A DNA stretch of 64,000 bases from assembly GCA_003991915.1 (NCBI GenBank), contig RQTK01000056.1:269009-333008 (forward strand), read 5' to 3'. Within the stretch, counting starts at the first letter, position 1. Each line of letters starts with the position of its first letter. Below are positions 46,748-60,000 of this stretch, piece by piece. The notes under the pieces were generated by a model. The model saw nothing but the letters and a program-made list of their open reading frames with translations, had not been told where the DNA came from and searched no databases. This stretch comes from Elysia chlorotica. Its lineage: Eukaryota; Mollusca; Gastropoda; Plakobranchidae. The translations under genes were made by a program, and so were the position numbers.

Positions 46748-48401
46748 AGAGAGGTAGATAAGCAGAAGGGAAAATAAATTAGAAAGCAGAGAGAGTGACA
46801 CTCAGAGATGATAGAGATCAAGAGAGAAACAGAAATAGATTGGAGATAGATAGAGAGAGAGAGAGAGGAAGAGAGAGAAAGAGAGAAAGAGAGAGAGAGA
46901 AAGAGAGAGGTGAAAAAAGGGAATGAAAGCCGAGAGACAGGGAGAAGAGAAGCAGTTCTTCTCTCTGTATCGAGTATACTAGAATAACAAAAGCAATCAC
47001 CGTTCTCGAGGCATAGCCTAACCCAGGATCGAAGCTACCAAACAATCCGCTTTCCTTACCTAGACGACTGTATTACTAATACTAGTCATAGATGACTGTA
47101 TTACTAATACTAGTCATAGAATTAGATGTTCCCTTTTTCTACAGTTTTGATCGAAAATCCCATAAAAGATCGGAGAACCAAGGTTTAATCTATGTTTGCT
47201 AATTAAGAAAATGCTGGACATATGCCTCAAACTGGATAATGTTCCTACAAGTACTACTTTTAAGACACCTAATCTCTATCTCTTATTTTCAAAGACTTTT
47301 GCTTCAAAGTTTAGAAACACCGGAATTTTCGGGTCATTTAAAAAAAGCAAAACACGGAGGTCCGGAAAAACCAGAACCAGTTCCGCCCCTGCTCAGAACC
47401 TGTACAGTAACAGGGTGCCATTTGTTTTAGTTAGAGAAAGATCTTGTTTAACTTTTTGGTTTCTCAAGAGTAGCCCCTAAGGCAACAGATCCCAAGACTT
47501 GAAAAGTCTAATAATTGCTTACATATTGCCTTACTGAGACAGATGACTTAACCAAGAGGGGATGAAATTCTACATCATTTTTGCCCAATTGCAGGACAGA
47601 ACCCAAGACGTCTGATTTTAAGCTACATGGTCTACCACTTAAGTCAGCCTACCCCCTAATGGAGACAAATTTTGTTTCACAATAAAAAAAAGGGAGATAC
47701 TTTACATACATATGCAACAATCTAAAAACGTTTATGTGAGAGCTTGTGAGCTTGCACAATTTACATCATCGCCATTGACCACATTTTATGTGGCTGTCAT
47801 AACAATAGAGTATCTACGCCTCAATTAGGTTTCCAAAATCTTGACTTTGTTTTTGAAAGACTCATTTTATGTAAAGATGAAGCTTTGTTTTCTAAACTAT
47901 TTTTTCTTCTTTCTAGAAACTCAAGTTTCCACTTTTCAGACAAGTTCCATAGACATGTGCTGAAAAGGAAAAGAAGATATTAACTTACAGTAAAATGTAT
48001 AGTCTAAGTTACAAATCAATGTCCAAACAACAATCAAGGCATTTGAATTAAAAATGAGTGAGTTATGATTTATGAAGAATGGGTACATGCCGCAAGAAGT
48101 CAACTTTCAGAAAAAGCCAAAAAACTATGAACTTGCTGGGGTAAAAAAAAAAAGGCTACCCTAGTCTAAAAAAAAAAAAATTCTAATAAGAAACCTTATC
48201 TGAATTTAATATTTTATGGTGCAGAAAGGAATAAACAATGATTTTCAAAAGAAATAAATATAGGGGTAAGTAGATCGATTTTCCTCATTTGAAACTTACC
48301 TTAACTGCTCAAAATGTTCATTGGCAAAACAGTTTACAACTGTAAAAAACAAAGCACTTTACAAAACCACTCTGCATCAATGTCAACAACAACACCAACA
48401 A
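45011..48401. other. Intergenic region between LINE remnant and NDC1 3' end
   Basis: Low-complexity GA tracts (46171-46190, 46684-46742, 46840-46915), a 28-bp tandem pair at 47066-47121 (ACTGTATTACTAATACTAGT twice), and a tRNA-like segment at 47588-47652 (minus; GGGTTCTGTCC as B box). No gene recognised. Confidence 0.55.
46684..46742. repeat. (GA)n microsatellite
   Basis: About 29 GA units, followed by a GA-rich stretch to 46970. Confidence 0.95.
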
Positions 48402-48465
48402 CTACACTAGATACTCTGTAAATGAATGCAGTTTCTTGGCATGTTCCATGTTCAGGCGAAGGTCA
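48402..48465 (-). CDS. NDC1: NDC1 last coding exon
   Basis: Acceptor TATCAG; 20 codons and TAG at 48404-48402. DLRLNMEHAKKLHSFTEYLV resembles the human end AEHQKRLQQFLEF. Confidence 0.92.
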
Positions 48466-51400
48466 CTGATAGGAAAAAAAATAGGGATTGTTAATTAGAG
48501 AAATTAGATCAATACTAAAAACTGGTTAGTCCCAAAAATGTTTGAAGAAAAAAAAAAATATTAATTTTTTGCAATTCTCACAAAAGAAGTCTAGTTGCAA
48601 CCCAGACTTCCCATGGAATACTTCAAAATCAATACTCAGATTAGGGTAGGAAGTATTACTAGACATGGTAAGCTTACTTTATTATCGGGAGATTATTCCA
48701 CCATGCCAGTTCACATTTGTGCCCATTGAAATAAGGCTTCTTGATACATGTCCTTTTTGTAGCTAAGCTGAACCACAAAAAGATTCTTTCTACAAGCTTG
48801 ATAACATAATTCTTGAATTGCTCACTGTTATGTTATGCATGCCAGCCTCACCTCAGGGCACAATGCTAGAACAAATCTCATCCGGATTTGAAACAATGAC
48901 ATTTATGCCCAGGCTCAAACACTAGATAAGTAAATAACATTAACACGTTAACACATCAGAAAATCACAGCCTAAAGAATCTAATATACATAGAAAATAAG
49001 TTTCAAACCTCAGTTAATTCCCAATCTCAAAGAGTTTTATAATTTGAATCAACCTTGGATCCACATGAAGCTCTAAAAACGTTTGTGTTAGGACTTAATC
49101 CTTTCAGAGTTATTAATTAGATTAGTTATTTAATCATCAACTATGTTTTTTAGAAAAGCCTTACCTTAGATGGTTTCTGTATGTGTTCACAATGCGGTAT
49201 ATTGACGATTTGGTTGATGAAAAAAGCTTCTGCTTCAAGAGAAAATCAGGTGGATTGTCAACTGTGCTGTTTGCTTTTCTGGCTACACTGGCTGTGAGCT
49301 TCAAGTGTTTCTCAAGCACCTAAGAAAAAAAAAAGTATACTTAACATATTCACCTCTTTTACTTTATTTTTACATTTATCTAAGTTTGAATTGCCCAGTT
49401 ACCTGGGTTTATTTCCGATTCGGTAGTGCTCATGATTGACTATGAGGTTGCATATACTGATATAATGTCTGTAGATTAAAAAAAAACCCAACTAAATGGA
49501 TGTACAAAGTACAGGCAATTAAAGATATTTTACATTCTCAGTTGCTCGAGCAGCGTCAGCTCTTTTGAAAATATCTACCCAAAGACAAGATCAACACCCA
49601 TTCTTGCTCATTAAACACACACAAAAGTTTGAAACCACATTTTAGCTAATGGGAGAGGTAAATCACTTTAGGAAACTGTAAAGTTGGTTTAAGACTTCCA
49701 ATAATTGAGAAAGACAGTGAAAAAGAAACAAAAAACCCCCCAAAAAACTTTTATTGATTGAAGACCTAGAGAGTCATGCCTATTATGTTTATCACGACTT
49801 TGCCGGTAACAAAACCTCCGACTAAGTTTTGCAGTTGGCCCACAGACTACGCTATATCAGAGGTCCATTGTATTTTCCACCTCCCTACCATACCAAAGAC
49901 TGGATGTGCCGAAAAATCGATCAGCAGACGGAGTGACATCATAATTTAGGCGGAAGATTCCCAGCCCTGACTATTTTAGTTTGGAGCAAATTTGAGAGTC
50001 TTGGGAGGTGACTGAATAAAGAGCGACCAAGATACTACATGTACTGAGAACTAAATCTTTGTTTTTATTTGAATTAAGAAGGAAATGAAAAAAGAATACC
50101 TCATGCAAATCAAGCAAAACACCAATGATGGTGGGTAACAGTGTTTGAACGACACCATATTTGTCTTCAGTATAAGCCTTTGCTGCTATCTCAGACAAAC
50201 CTGGAAAAAATTATTTGGCAAGTTATAATTTAAATCATGTACAATCATAAAAAGAGAAGCTAGATACAATTAACATTGTGGGTAAAGCATTCCATAAACA
50301 ATCTCATGAGAAAGAAAAAGGGAGAGTATAAAAATATGACTATCTCGTCTTAAGAAATGAATTTTTAATAATTCTTTGTCATGAGAAAGATATAAGATTT
50401 TACTTCATAACTGAGCTGACGTTTGTATGAAGCTCATTATTCTCATAATCACTATTTAAAAATATACAAGTAAGCAAACAAATCGATCAGTTCTTCCCCT
50501 GTTTAAGTCAGTTCTCTAATATTTTTTTCTTTCCAGAAGTTGCGAAGTGTTTTTTTCCTTGAGTGCAGGCATTCTTTAAAGTGAGGTTAACAAATTTCAA
50601 AATATTCAGAACAATACAGCACTGTGTTGTGAAAAACACAAACACATTAGCTTTACGGTTAAAGTAGATTAAGCCAATTTTTATTTAGGATTAGTAGTAA
50701 AATATCTTATGGCACATGCAGTAGAGAAATGTCTTTGGTCATTTTTCAGTCACAACATCCTGGATTTGAATTTATTTCTAAGAAGCAATTGGGCTAATAC
50801 ATTTCTTTAGAAAACAACAAGTTAAGCCCAAAATAGCCATGAGTTAATTTTCATTTTTGAATTTTTTATTTCTATGTTAATCTTTTATTATTTTTGTATA
50901 TGTGTAAATTACTTTCATGGGACAAGGTGTTTCAACAGTTTAAAGTCCTTGTATGCCTATTCTGTCTAAGTGGCAGCACATAAATTGTCAGGCATTAGTC
51001 TTCCGCCTATTTATGATATAGCCTAGTTGATGACGATGGCTGTAAGAAACTAAAGAACCAAACCTCTGACTTACCTTCCATAGCCCAAATTTGAGGCTGA
51101 CAGGAGGAAAACAGAACTCGACTGTTGTATTCTGGACTCTCAGCAAGCATTTGGGCAAAGAATGGGAGACCCTTGATGAAGCTAATAGCCTGCATAGATA
51201 ACAGTACACAACTTTCTGTAAAGGCTCAGCCTATGTTTGACATGTAGGTAAAATCAAGATTTGCTCATTTTATATGTCAGTTTTTGTAAAATTGTTCTTT
51301 TGAGAATTAAAAGTCTGTATAGCTTGGTTCGTTGTACATTAATTCTTTCTATGTATTGAGAGTAAATATCTGTTAACTTAAAAAAACAAACATCGGGCAC

Positions 51401-51471
51401 AAAAAGTATCCATAACCAAAAACAAAAGGAGCGAGGAGGAGGAGGAGGAGAGAGAGAAAGAGAGAGAGCGA

Positions 51472-51503
<32 letters not shown>

Positions 51504-53796
51504 AAGAGAGAGACAAAATGTCTGCAGATCTTTGCTTAAAAAATGTTTTTCCTTAACATTTCCCTCATTGCTTTAGTCTTCATTACTAATCCGCACACTT
51601 CCATAAGAACTTTCCGCACTCCTACACTTCCCTAAGCACTATGATTTAATTATATAGTTCTCACCTTATTTTGCTGTTCATGTTCACTCTGTGGAGAGGA
51701 AGCCTGACCTGTTGATAAAAAAATGAAGTCTTAAGTAACCAACTTTTCAATTGACATTTTTAAGCTTATGGATTGCTTGGTAAACTACCAATAAAATTCA
51801 AAGAAATAAGTTTCAGCTTTTTATTTTTAGAGGTTTGCTTAAATACAATTAAAGAAAAAACAACAACAACAAAACCATGCTGGAAAACTAAAGTATAGTT
51901 TGAAGATAGATAACTAGATATAATGAATACTTACTATATATACATAATTATTAACTAAAATCAGTATCAACTGATTACCTGCATTTTGCACCTCCTTTCC
52001 TCTGTAGAAAACACCTTGAAGATTATTGTCTGATCAAAAAGACAAAGAAAGTAAAAAAGAGTAGATGACAAATTATTATTAATTTGATCTTAAAAAAAAC
52101 AACCCCACAACTCACACTAATGAACTTTCAGAACAACAAATTTGCCATTTGATTCAATCCTAAAAATATATAAAACGTATCAACGAAACACTCTCTTAAA
52201 AGAAAAAATGCTGCCGAATACTATGACCGTGAACACTATTAAATTAAAAGGCAGTTTTGGAAAAAGATTAAGATCAAATCAGGTTAACAATGGCATTCTG
52301 CTTGCCAGTCTTGCACAGATTTGGTACACAATTAGAATGCTTTAAAACTGTTTATTCTTGTAAATCTTGTAAACAAGCTTTTAGCCCACCCCATGAGTAA
52401 TGCATGGCTGCCAGTTCACTTTATGTAGCTGTTTATGTGATTTTATGGGAATTCTTTCCTTCCTCTCTTAACACTGAATGCCTATTTTAACAAATGACAA
52501 ATTAACACTGAACCAACCTATTTTTTAAATCACCAAACTTTTAAAATTACTAATATAAACCTTTTTTGACTATCATTAAAGTGTAAAGAGCTTAGTAAAG
52601 AAACATTTCCCAATTTCATAGGCATAGGCAGAACATTTGATTGTCAAAACAGGCTGTCTAATTGTTATGTTTCCTTTTCATTTTTGTACTTAAAAAAATC
52701 GTACTTTGGATGCAGATCTCTTTTCCATTACCAACCTATGAGCTTATTATAGATCCATGACTTAAAAAGATCATAATACTTCAAACTTGAAAGCCTTTGA
52801 AAATGCGCAGTGAGAACTACTGGTCTCAATTTTTAAAAAAGCCATATTTTTCACAAATCTTGTAACAATAGTCTTTATAAAAAATATAACTCTTGATGAA
52901 AATGTAAGTCTGAGTCTCTGTGGTTCAACTTTGATCCTTTGAAGCCGTACATTAACAAAATTAGTTTAGAACCTGAAATTCACCTTGAAATGATTGTAAT
53001 TTTAATGTTGAATTTATGATTGTTAAACTTACTTGCTAAACTAGGTTCTCCTTCGCTGTTTAAATAGGTTGCCATAGAAACTTTTGACATAATGCTCCAG
53101 TTTTCTGCTGAGAGCCGATCACAAAGCTCTTTGATCACTATCAGAGCTTGACCACTGGTCGCTGCCCAGACACGAGGATGGCCACCAGGCTGGCTCAAGC
53201 TGAGCAGTTGAAGGCGCCGCTCATGACAGAAGCAGGCCAAGGTGTACAGATCAAGAAGGGCTAGATGCTGTGTTGGACAAAAAAGTAAAGTTTAATTTTT
53301 ATTGAAAAGTTAGTCCACTTTTAAAAACTTTCAGGAGTTGATTTCATTTTGTATAATAAAAGTTATTTTGGAACAGACTTTTAAAAGATCTTGAATCACA
53401 TGCATGCGAAAATATATCAGAATTCACTGATTACTAAAATTTTCATAGAGCCTAGAGGCATAAAAATATCCAAGCAAAAACAGGCACTTTTTTTTATCTC
53501 ACATTGTGACACATTTCACATTCTGGCTTAAATTCCTGGAAAATCAATATAAAAAAGTAACACTCCATTAGGAAAAAAAATAAAAGAGGAACAAAAATGC
53601 GGATGTTCAAGCGAAAGAGAGAAAAAGAAGGAGAGTGTATTTAAGAAAGTCAACTGAGTGTGGGAGCGATAGAGAGACATGGAGATAGAGGGATAGAATA
53701 CAAAATAGAAGAACTACAAGATCAGAAGAGGTTAGGCAAAATGATGGAACATTGAAAGATAAAACTAATTTTAAAAAAAGGAACAGGAGATACTAA

Positions 53797-53877
<81 letters not shown>

Positions 53878-54016
53878 GTGTGGGAGCGATAGAGAGACAT
53901 GGAGATAGAGGGATAGAATACAAAATAGAAGAACTACAAGATCAGAAGAGGTTAGGCAAAATGATGGAACATTGAAAGATAAAACTAATTTTAAAAAAAG
54001 GAACAGGAGATACTAA

Positions 54017-54094
<78 letters not shown>

Positions 54095-57000
54095 GGAGAC
54101 AAAATAAATGTTCCTTGAAACTGGCAAGATACTCAATTTTATCCTCTTTGAAGTCCTGCCACTGACTAGACTAGCGCCATCTAATACCATTACAGCTTTG
54201 ATTTAAGCTTTGGACTAACCCATAAGCTTACCTAGCCGAGGCCTACTGTATGCCGGATGGCTAAATGTTAAATTTAGCGACTCCCAGGCTAGACTACGCC
54301 GAAAGCTGACAATCGGTCGCCAATCCTGCTGAGTAATTTTTTTTGCACGAGGGAAAAAAATTCTGTGTTTGGAGCAGGCCATAAAAAAAGGTCATCTTTT
54401 CTGAGAAGCTGGCATGTGCTTCCCAGAAATCTCAATAGGCAGGCAAGCAATAATCTCCCACCCATGGACATATAGCTGAGATTTGTTTTCAAATGAATAT
54501 GCATTCTGTAAGAGCAGTGTATTTAAAACCAATTAAAATTAAAATGTACGCTCAAAAATAAGGAAACTTTGATGTTGAAAAGATATTAGTATTACCATTT
54601 AACTCTCCTTTTTTTTCATAAAAAAAAATCGCACCTGCAACAATGGACAATAATTACAGGCAAGGGCCTCTGAAAGTGTTATATCCTTGTTGTAATCCAT
54701 GTCGCTTAGCACAGGAAACACCAGTGGCTGCACAAAATACAATATATGAAAAAAGTGCATTCAAAATAATTATATACATGTACGAGAAGACCCGTTTGCT
54801 AAGCCTTGTTAAACTGTTACATAAAATGTAATGATCAATATTTTTAACATTTTCTCCATCCAAAGAATAATTTGAAATGCTTTTGGCATCTGCTTATTTT
54901 TGTCAAAAGCAAAATCTAATGATCACCTTACTTTTATCCTACGTGGAAAAACGTACACATTTCTCAATAGCATTTGCAGTTTAAAAAAAGATAATCCATT
55001 GACGGTTCACACTGATCTTTGATATATTAGTATGTTATTATTAAAAAAAAAATTCTCCTCTTTGAGTTGTATCTAGTTTTGAGGAAGAAACTAGTATAGC
55101 TTGTATGCGATTTATAAAAATGTCTGCATTATGCAAATCTTATAACTCACTTCAGTATGAAACACTCTAACGATACTGCTAGCCAAGGTCCAAGCAAATG
55201 TTAGACAAGCCACACATAAAAATGTTTGCCAGAACAGAGTCAGGCTGAGTACACCCCATATAGAGTTGATAGGTATCTCTTTTAGGCTGTTGAAAGGAAA
55301 AAAGCAATATAAAAAATTAAAAAAAAAAACATAACCAAAAATATTAAAAAATACATAGTCAAAATAAAGCAGTCATAAAGCAAAAATATGAGATCCTCTT
55401 CTCCCTAAATAATTCTCACAATGGCAATACGACAAACTGCTTTTATATCTTCGAGTGACAGCAAAACAATTCCTCTATGTCAGTTTCTATATCATGATTC
55501 CTATTATTTTTGTGGTCTACTTAGAATCAACCTTTCACCATTACCTCTGTTAAATATGAAAGTCATTTAAAATATATTCAGGTACTATACCTAAAAAGAA
55601 GTGTTACAGTAGGCATTCACTTATAGCCAACCCTAAATCTAGAATACCATGCTAAAGCAGCGACACCAAAGATTTGAACCTTAGACCTTCTGCTTGTCAA
55701 CCCAGAGCACTGACGACTGATTGATCTTTATGCCTCTATAGACCTAACATTTTTAATATTTAGCTAGATTTACACCCTAAAGGTTTCTATAAAAATCCCA
55801 CACTTTATGGCTATGTCCATTATGTGACAGCCGTCGCGCCATCATATTGTCTGCTTGTATGTTAACCAAGGCCCTATCTGAGGGATCTATCAAGAGACAG
55901 TAATGATGAATAATATTGTTAAGCAGGTGTAGGCCAAATAAACACAGCACAGTGTAAATTGAGCCAATTACAGACCCACTTAATACCCTGTAGTCACAAT
56001 AACAGAACAGTAATGAAGTTCAACATACAATGTGGACAGGGCCTATTTTACACCAGTGCGTGTGTGTCTTGGAGAGGCATCATTTGACACTCCTGTGTCA
56101 ATAAGTCAAAGTATGATTTTCTTCACCCACTTCAACCATCCATCCGTCTTTATAGACAGGATTAAACACCGCCCGATCACCCACAATCCCTCAAGTATTT
56201 TGTTCCTTCCTAAACCCTTACCTTTCTTAGAGATTCAGGATATCGTCAGTGACATGACCATCATACCATGAAAAAAGATCCAAGAACCCCCAAAAGTATT
56301 GATTTCATTGGTTGATAATTAAAAAGCTTATATAGCCATTCTTAAGTCCTGAAGGCACAAGGAGGAATAATAGATGAATAAAGCCCCACTACAACAGCCA
56401 GTGACATGCGGTGCTCGGCGTCTGCAGTTCTCGGCTAACTAGTGCCACTAGCCTTATAAATCAAAGTAATTATCTAGATGAGCAATGATTTTTTTTTAAT
56501 AAATTATTTTAAAAGGGAATATAGAAATGTGGGCTTCCAATCAATTATCACTAATTTAAATATCAGATTCATACTTACTTGTCACTCAGTTTAAAAGAAG
56601 TCTCAATCCAGTTTTTTGGAACACTCCCTAAGAACAAAGCAAGGATAGAAAAATTACTTTGTAAAAAGGTAGAAGTATGCCTTGGTACTCTATAAATAAA
56701 AGGAAACAAGAATAACACATTACATTTACATTCAGAGCCTTTAATAAGTTTAAAGAGCTTGTTTTCTGACATCAAGAGATGGAATAATAGAAAGATTTAT
56801 CTCTACCAAAAACATTAATACTACAATTATATGAACAATACAATTCTACTTTATCACCACTGGTAGGATAGCATTTCCTAGGTTATGAGAAATATTGTTA
56901 AACATAATTGTAATGTTTATATTTTGAATAGTGTTTTGTAAATTTCATTGTTTACTTTGTATAGGTGTATATATCTGCGTCTATGTGTGTGTCTTTGAAC

Positions 57001-60000
57001 CGGTTCTGTGTTTCTTAAGTTTTGTGTGTCCATGGTCTGTGTTCATTGTGAACGGTTGTCGTGTATTGTCAGTATTGCTCATTCTAGTATTTATAATTGT
57101 GACTAACTACTCAGTTATAATTCGTTAACACATCCCTGAGTTATGACCTAACAACCACAAAGATAGGATGACAGAAATAAATCACTATAGAGTAGATCTA
57201 GATCTGAAAAAGGGTAAGAATTTCTCTAAGTTAAGCAGTAAACAAAATGCATATTTAGATGTCAAAAGAAATTCTCTAAACTAAAACTCTAATATTTACT
57301 GATAAACCCAAGGTAAAAGATAAACAAAATAATACTTTGACAATGTCATCAAGCAAACTCAACAAACTTACCAAATAGAAAATATAAGCCATAAAAGTAC
57401 TTCAGCACACTGAGGGTTTGCCAAGAGCTGGAAATTGCAAGACTGGAAAGCTCACCTCTGATCTGAGCCATTTTGTACTTCTGTAAACAAGCAATATATC
57501 TTTAATTTATGATAGTAAAAAAGCACCCCAAAAGTTACTAAGTCATGAGACGTATGATACAATTATGCTTGAAATGCTTTTGAAAGTTTTGAATCATTGA
57601 CTTTTCCAATAACCATTTACTCAAGGTACACTATTGCACTTTTGTAAAAGAGAAATAAAAATTGTATTTTCAACAATAAAGACAAAAAGAGGTTGGTATA
57701 GAGATAAAAGCTGAAGAAACACATTATATATAGTTATATTGAGTAACACCACTCAGAGAGGTACATTTTCAATACCACTCTCCCCATCATCTCCTTCATT
57801 GTCAACTGAGCTGGATTAGACATTTTAACCTTGTGACTAAAACTTTGAAAGAGATTAGACAAAATAAAGACCATGAATCAGGGTAGTCCAAAGCTTTTTC
57901 CAAATTCTGTAAAAAATGTAGTAATCTCCTTTTACAACATGGGACTCTTTTTGATTATGAGTTCAAACCACTCTATGTTTTTTTTGGATGTGCAAAATCG
58001 GTATGGCTAATTGTTTTTCAACAAGAGCCATCAGCAATTTTTGTTGTATAACCAGCAGGTGCTGGTAGCACTACAGTTGAAAATATACCTAAATTATCTT
58101 AGACTAAAATGTAGATTCAAAACTTAAAAACTTACTTGCACATGAGGAAATGCTAAATATTGTTTCCTCTTGCGGAAAAAGGAGATGTAGTACGCCAGAC
58201 CAGTGCCAATTCCACTCAAAACCAGAAAAAGGTGATGCTCATTAAGAACCACCCGAGAACTGAAAACAAAATTTTTTATAAGCGTTAGTTTTTCTTATAT
58301 AGTAATATGTTAAGAGATTTTACTTTCTACTAGTTTGGGGGTATTTTTACTTGTGCCAACGGTGTCGTATTTAATGTATCTTATGGCTGTTGATCAAAAA
58401 ACACATTAACAATGAAAGTGTTTAAGTAAATTCAAATGAAAATGTAATGGTCACATCCCCTGAGTAGCATATCTTTAACATTAACCAAAACAATTTTAAA
58501 TTGTCCTTGCTTATGGCTCATAGTACATTTCCACACCCACCTAAAATATTGAAGTCAGATTTGAAAGGACAGATGTACCATACTTTTCTAAAAGTCTTAA
58601 TTTCTAGTTTGCATTTTTTTTCTGTAAATAAGAAATTTTCAAAAGTCTGAAGAGTCATCTTTGTAAACATGTTTTCAGTTCTTAAGTTGCTACTTCATTT
58701 TGTTTTTGCCTATTGATCCTTAACCGGAGATCTTATAGTTTAATTCCATTGAAAATAGATATCAAACTTTTAAATGTTTATGCATGATTTACATCTGTGT
58801 TTTTTGTAATAGGTAGCGCTTTTGTTTAGCTATGGCACTCATGATATTCTAAGCTTTTCCCAAAGAGGTTACAGCTTTAGGTATATTAATTTGTTCATAT
58901 ACGATTATTTATTATACAAAGTTAAAAAGTTGAATTTTATATAATTTCAATTATATTTGTTCATATTAGAGAATATAATGTGAGTTATTTACAGATACAT
59001 TTTTACCTACATTTGTTCATGAAAATTTGTTTATTGCATGTCATTTACAGATTAATTTGATGTATATTTGTTTGAAAATGTTTATTTAGTGTATACCATG
59101 TAAAGCGGTTTGATTTTTATTATATTTTAAAACGGAAGGCACTAAATAAATGTAATTTATTATTATTATTATTAAAACAATTACTATGTTTCTGTCTCAT
59201 CCAACTGCGACAGTGAGTGAAAATGTTCCCCACACAGCCTTGAGAGACTCCATGATGACACAGTCCCACCCAAGATGCAGACTATCATGAATGGAAGTCG
59301 AGACCACCTGAACAGGCCAAAAGCAAAGACCAGCTGGCTACTTTCAATCTCAGGAATAACTGAAATCGACAGAAATTGAAACATTTAAATTTGTAATGTT
59401 AGAAATATATTTTTTTTAAAATGAAAGTCAAACAATTTACCTATGGCAACATTCATGCTATGCCTTAAAAATAGCTACGGCCTGTGCCAGCGAAACAGGA
59501 GAAATTGAAAAAAAAGCAAAATGAGATAGATGTTAGGGGAAAAGAAATTTTTCTCTATAAAACCATCAAGAAATTAGGAAATATTATCCATTTAGGTGGT
59601 AAAAATTTCACCCTGGAATGAAAGCATTGAGGGTAGAATGTTTGCAATTATTACCTAAGAAACATTTTGCAAACATCTGTCATTTCAAAAGAGTTTTTAT
59701 TTGCCATGTCAGGCTGTTGAAGAGTGTTACTGAGAGAAAACCTAAAAGTGTTGCATGAATTTGGATTCCACTTTCTCTTTATTATAATTTTATCAATCTC
59801 TTAAGATTTAGATTCCAGACTTTACTCTCTCTTTTCCCCAACCTCTCCCTTTTTCTTAACCTCTTTTCCTATCTTTCTCTCTCTTTTTACCCAGCCTCTC
59901 TATACAGTGAAGACCTCACAAAAGGAAGGTTGATAATTTGAATGTCTCGTACCGAATTTCGCAACAGAATACTTTTTAAATCTTTGGCTCTATTAAATCA

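Noticed and set aside
47196..47480. 94-residue plus-strand frame with basic Ser/Arg stretch
   Set aside because: No splice context, no family resemblance; the GC-richer piece at 47310-47420 looks more like repeat DNA.
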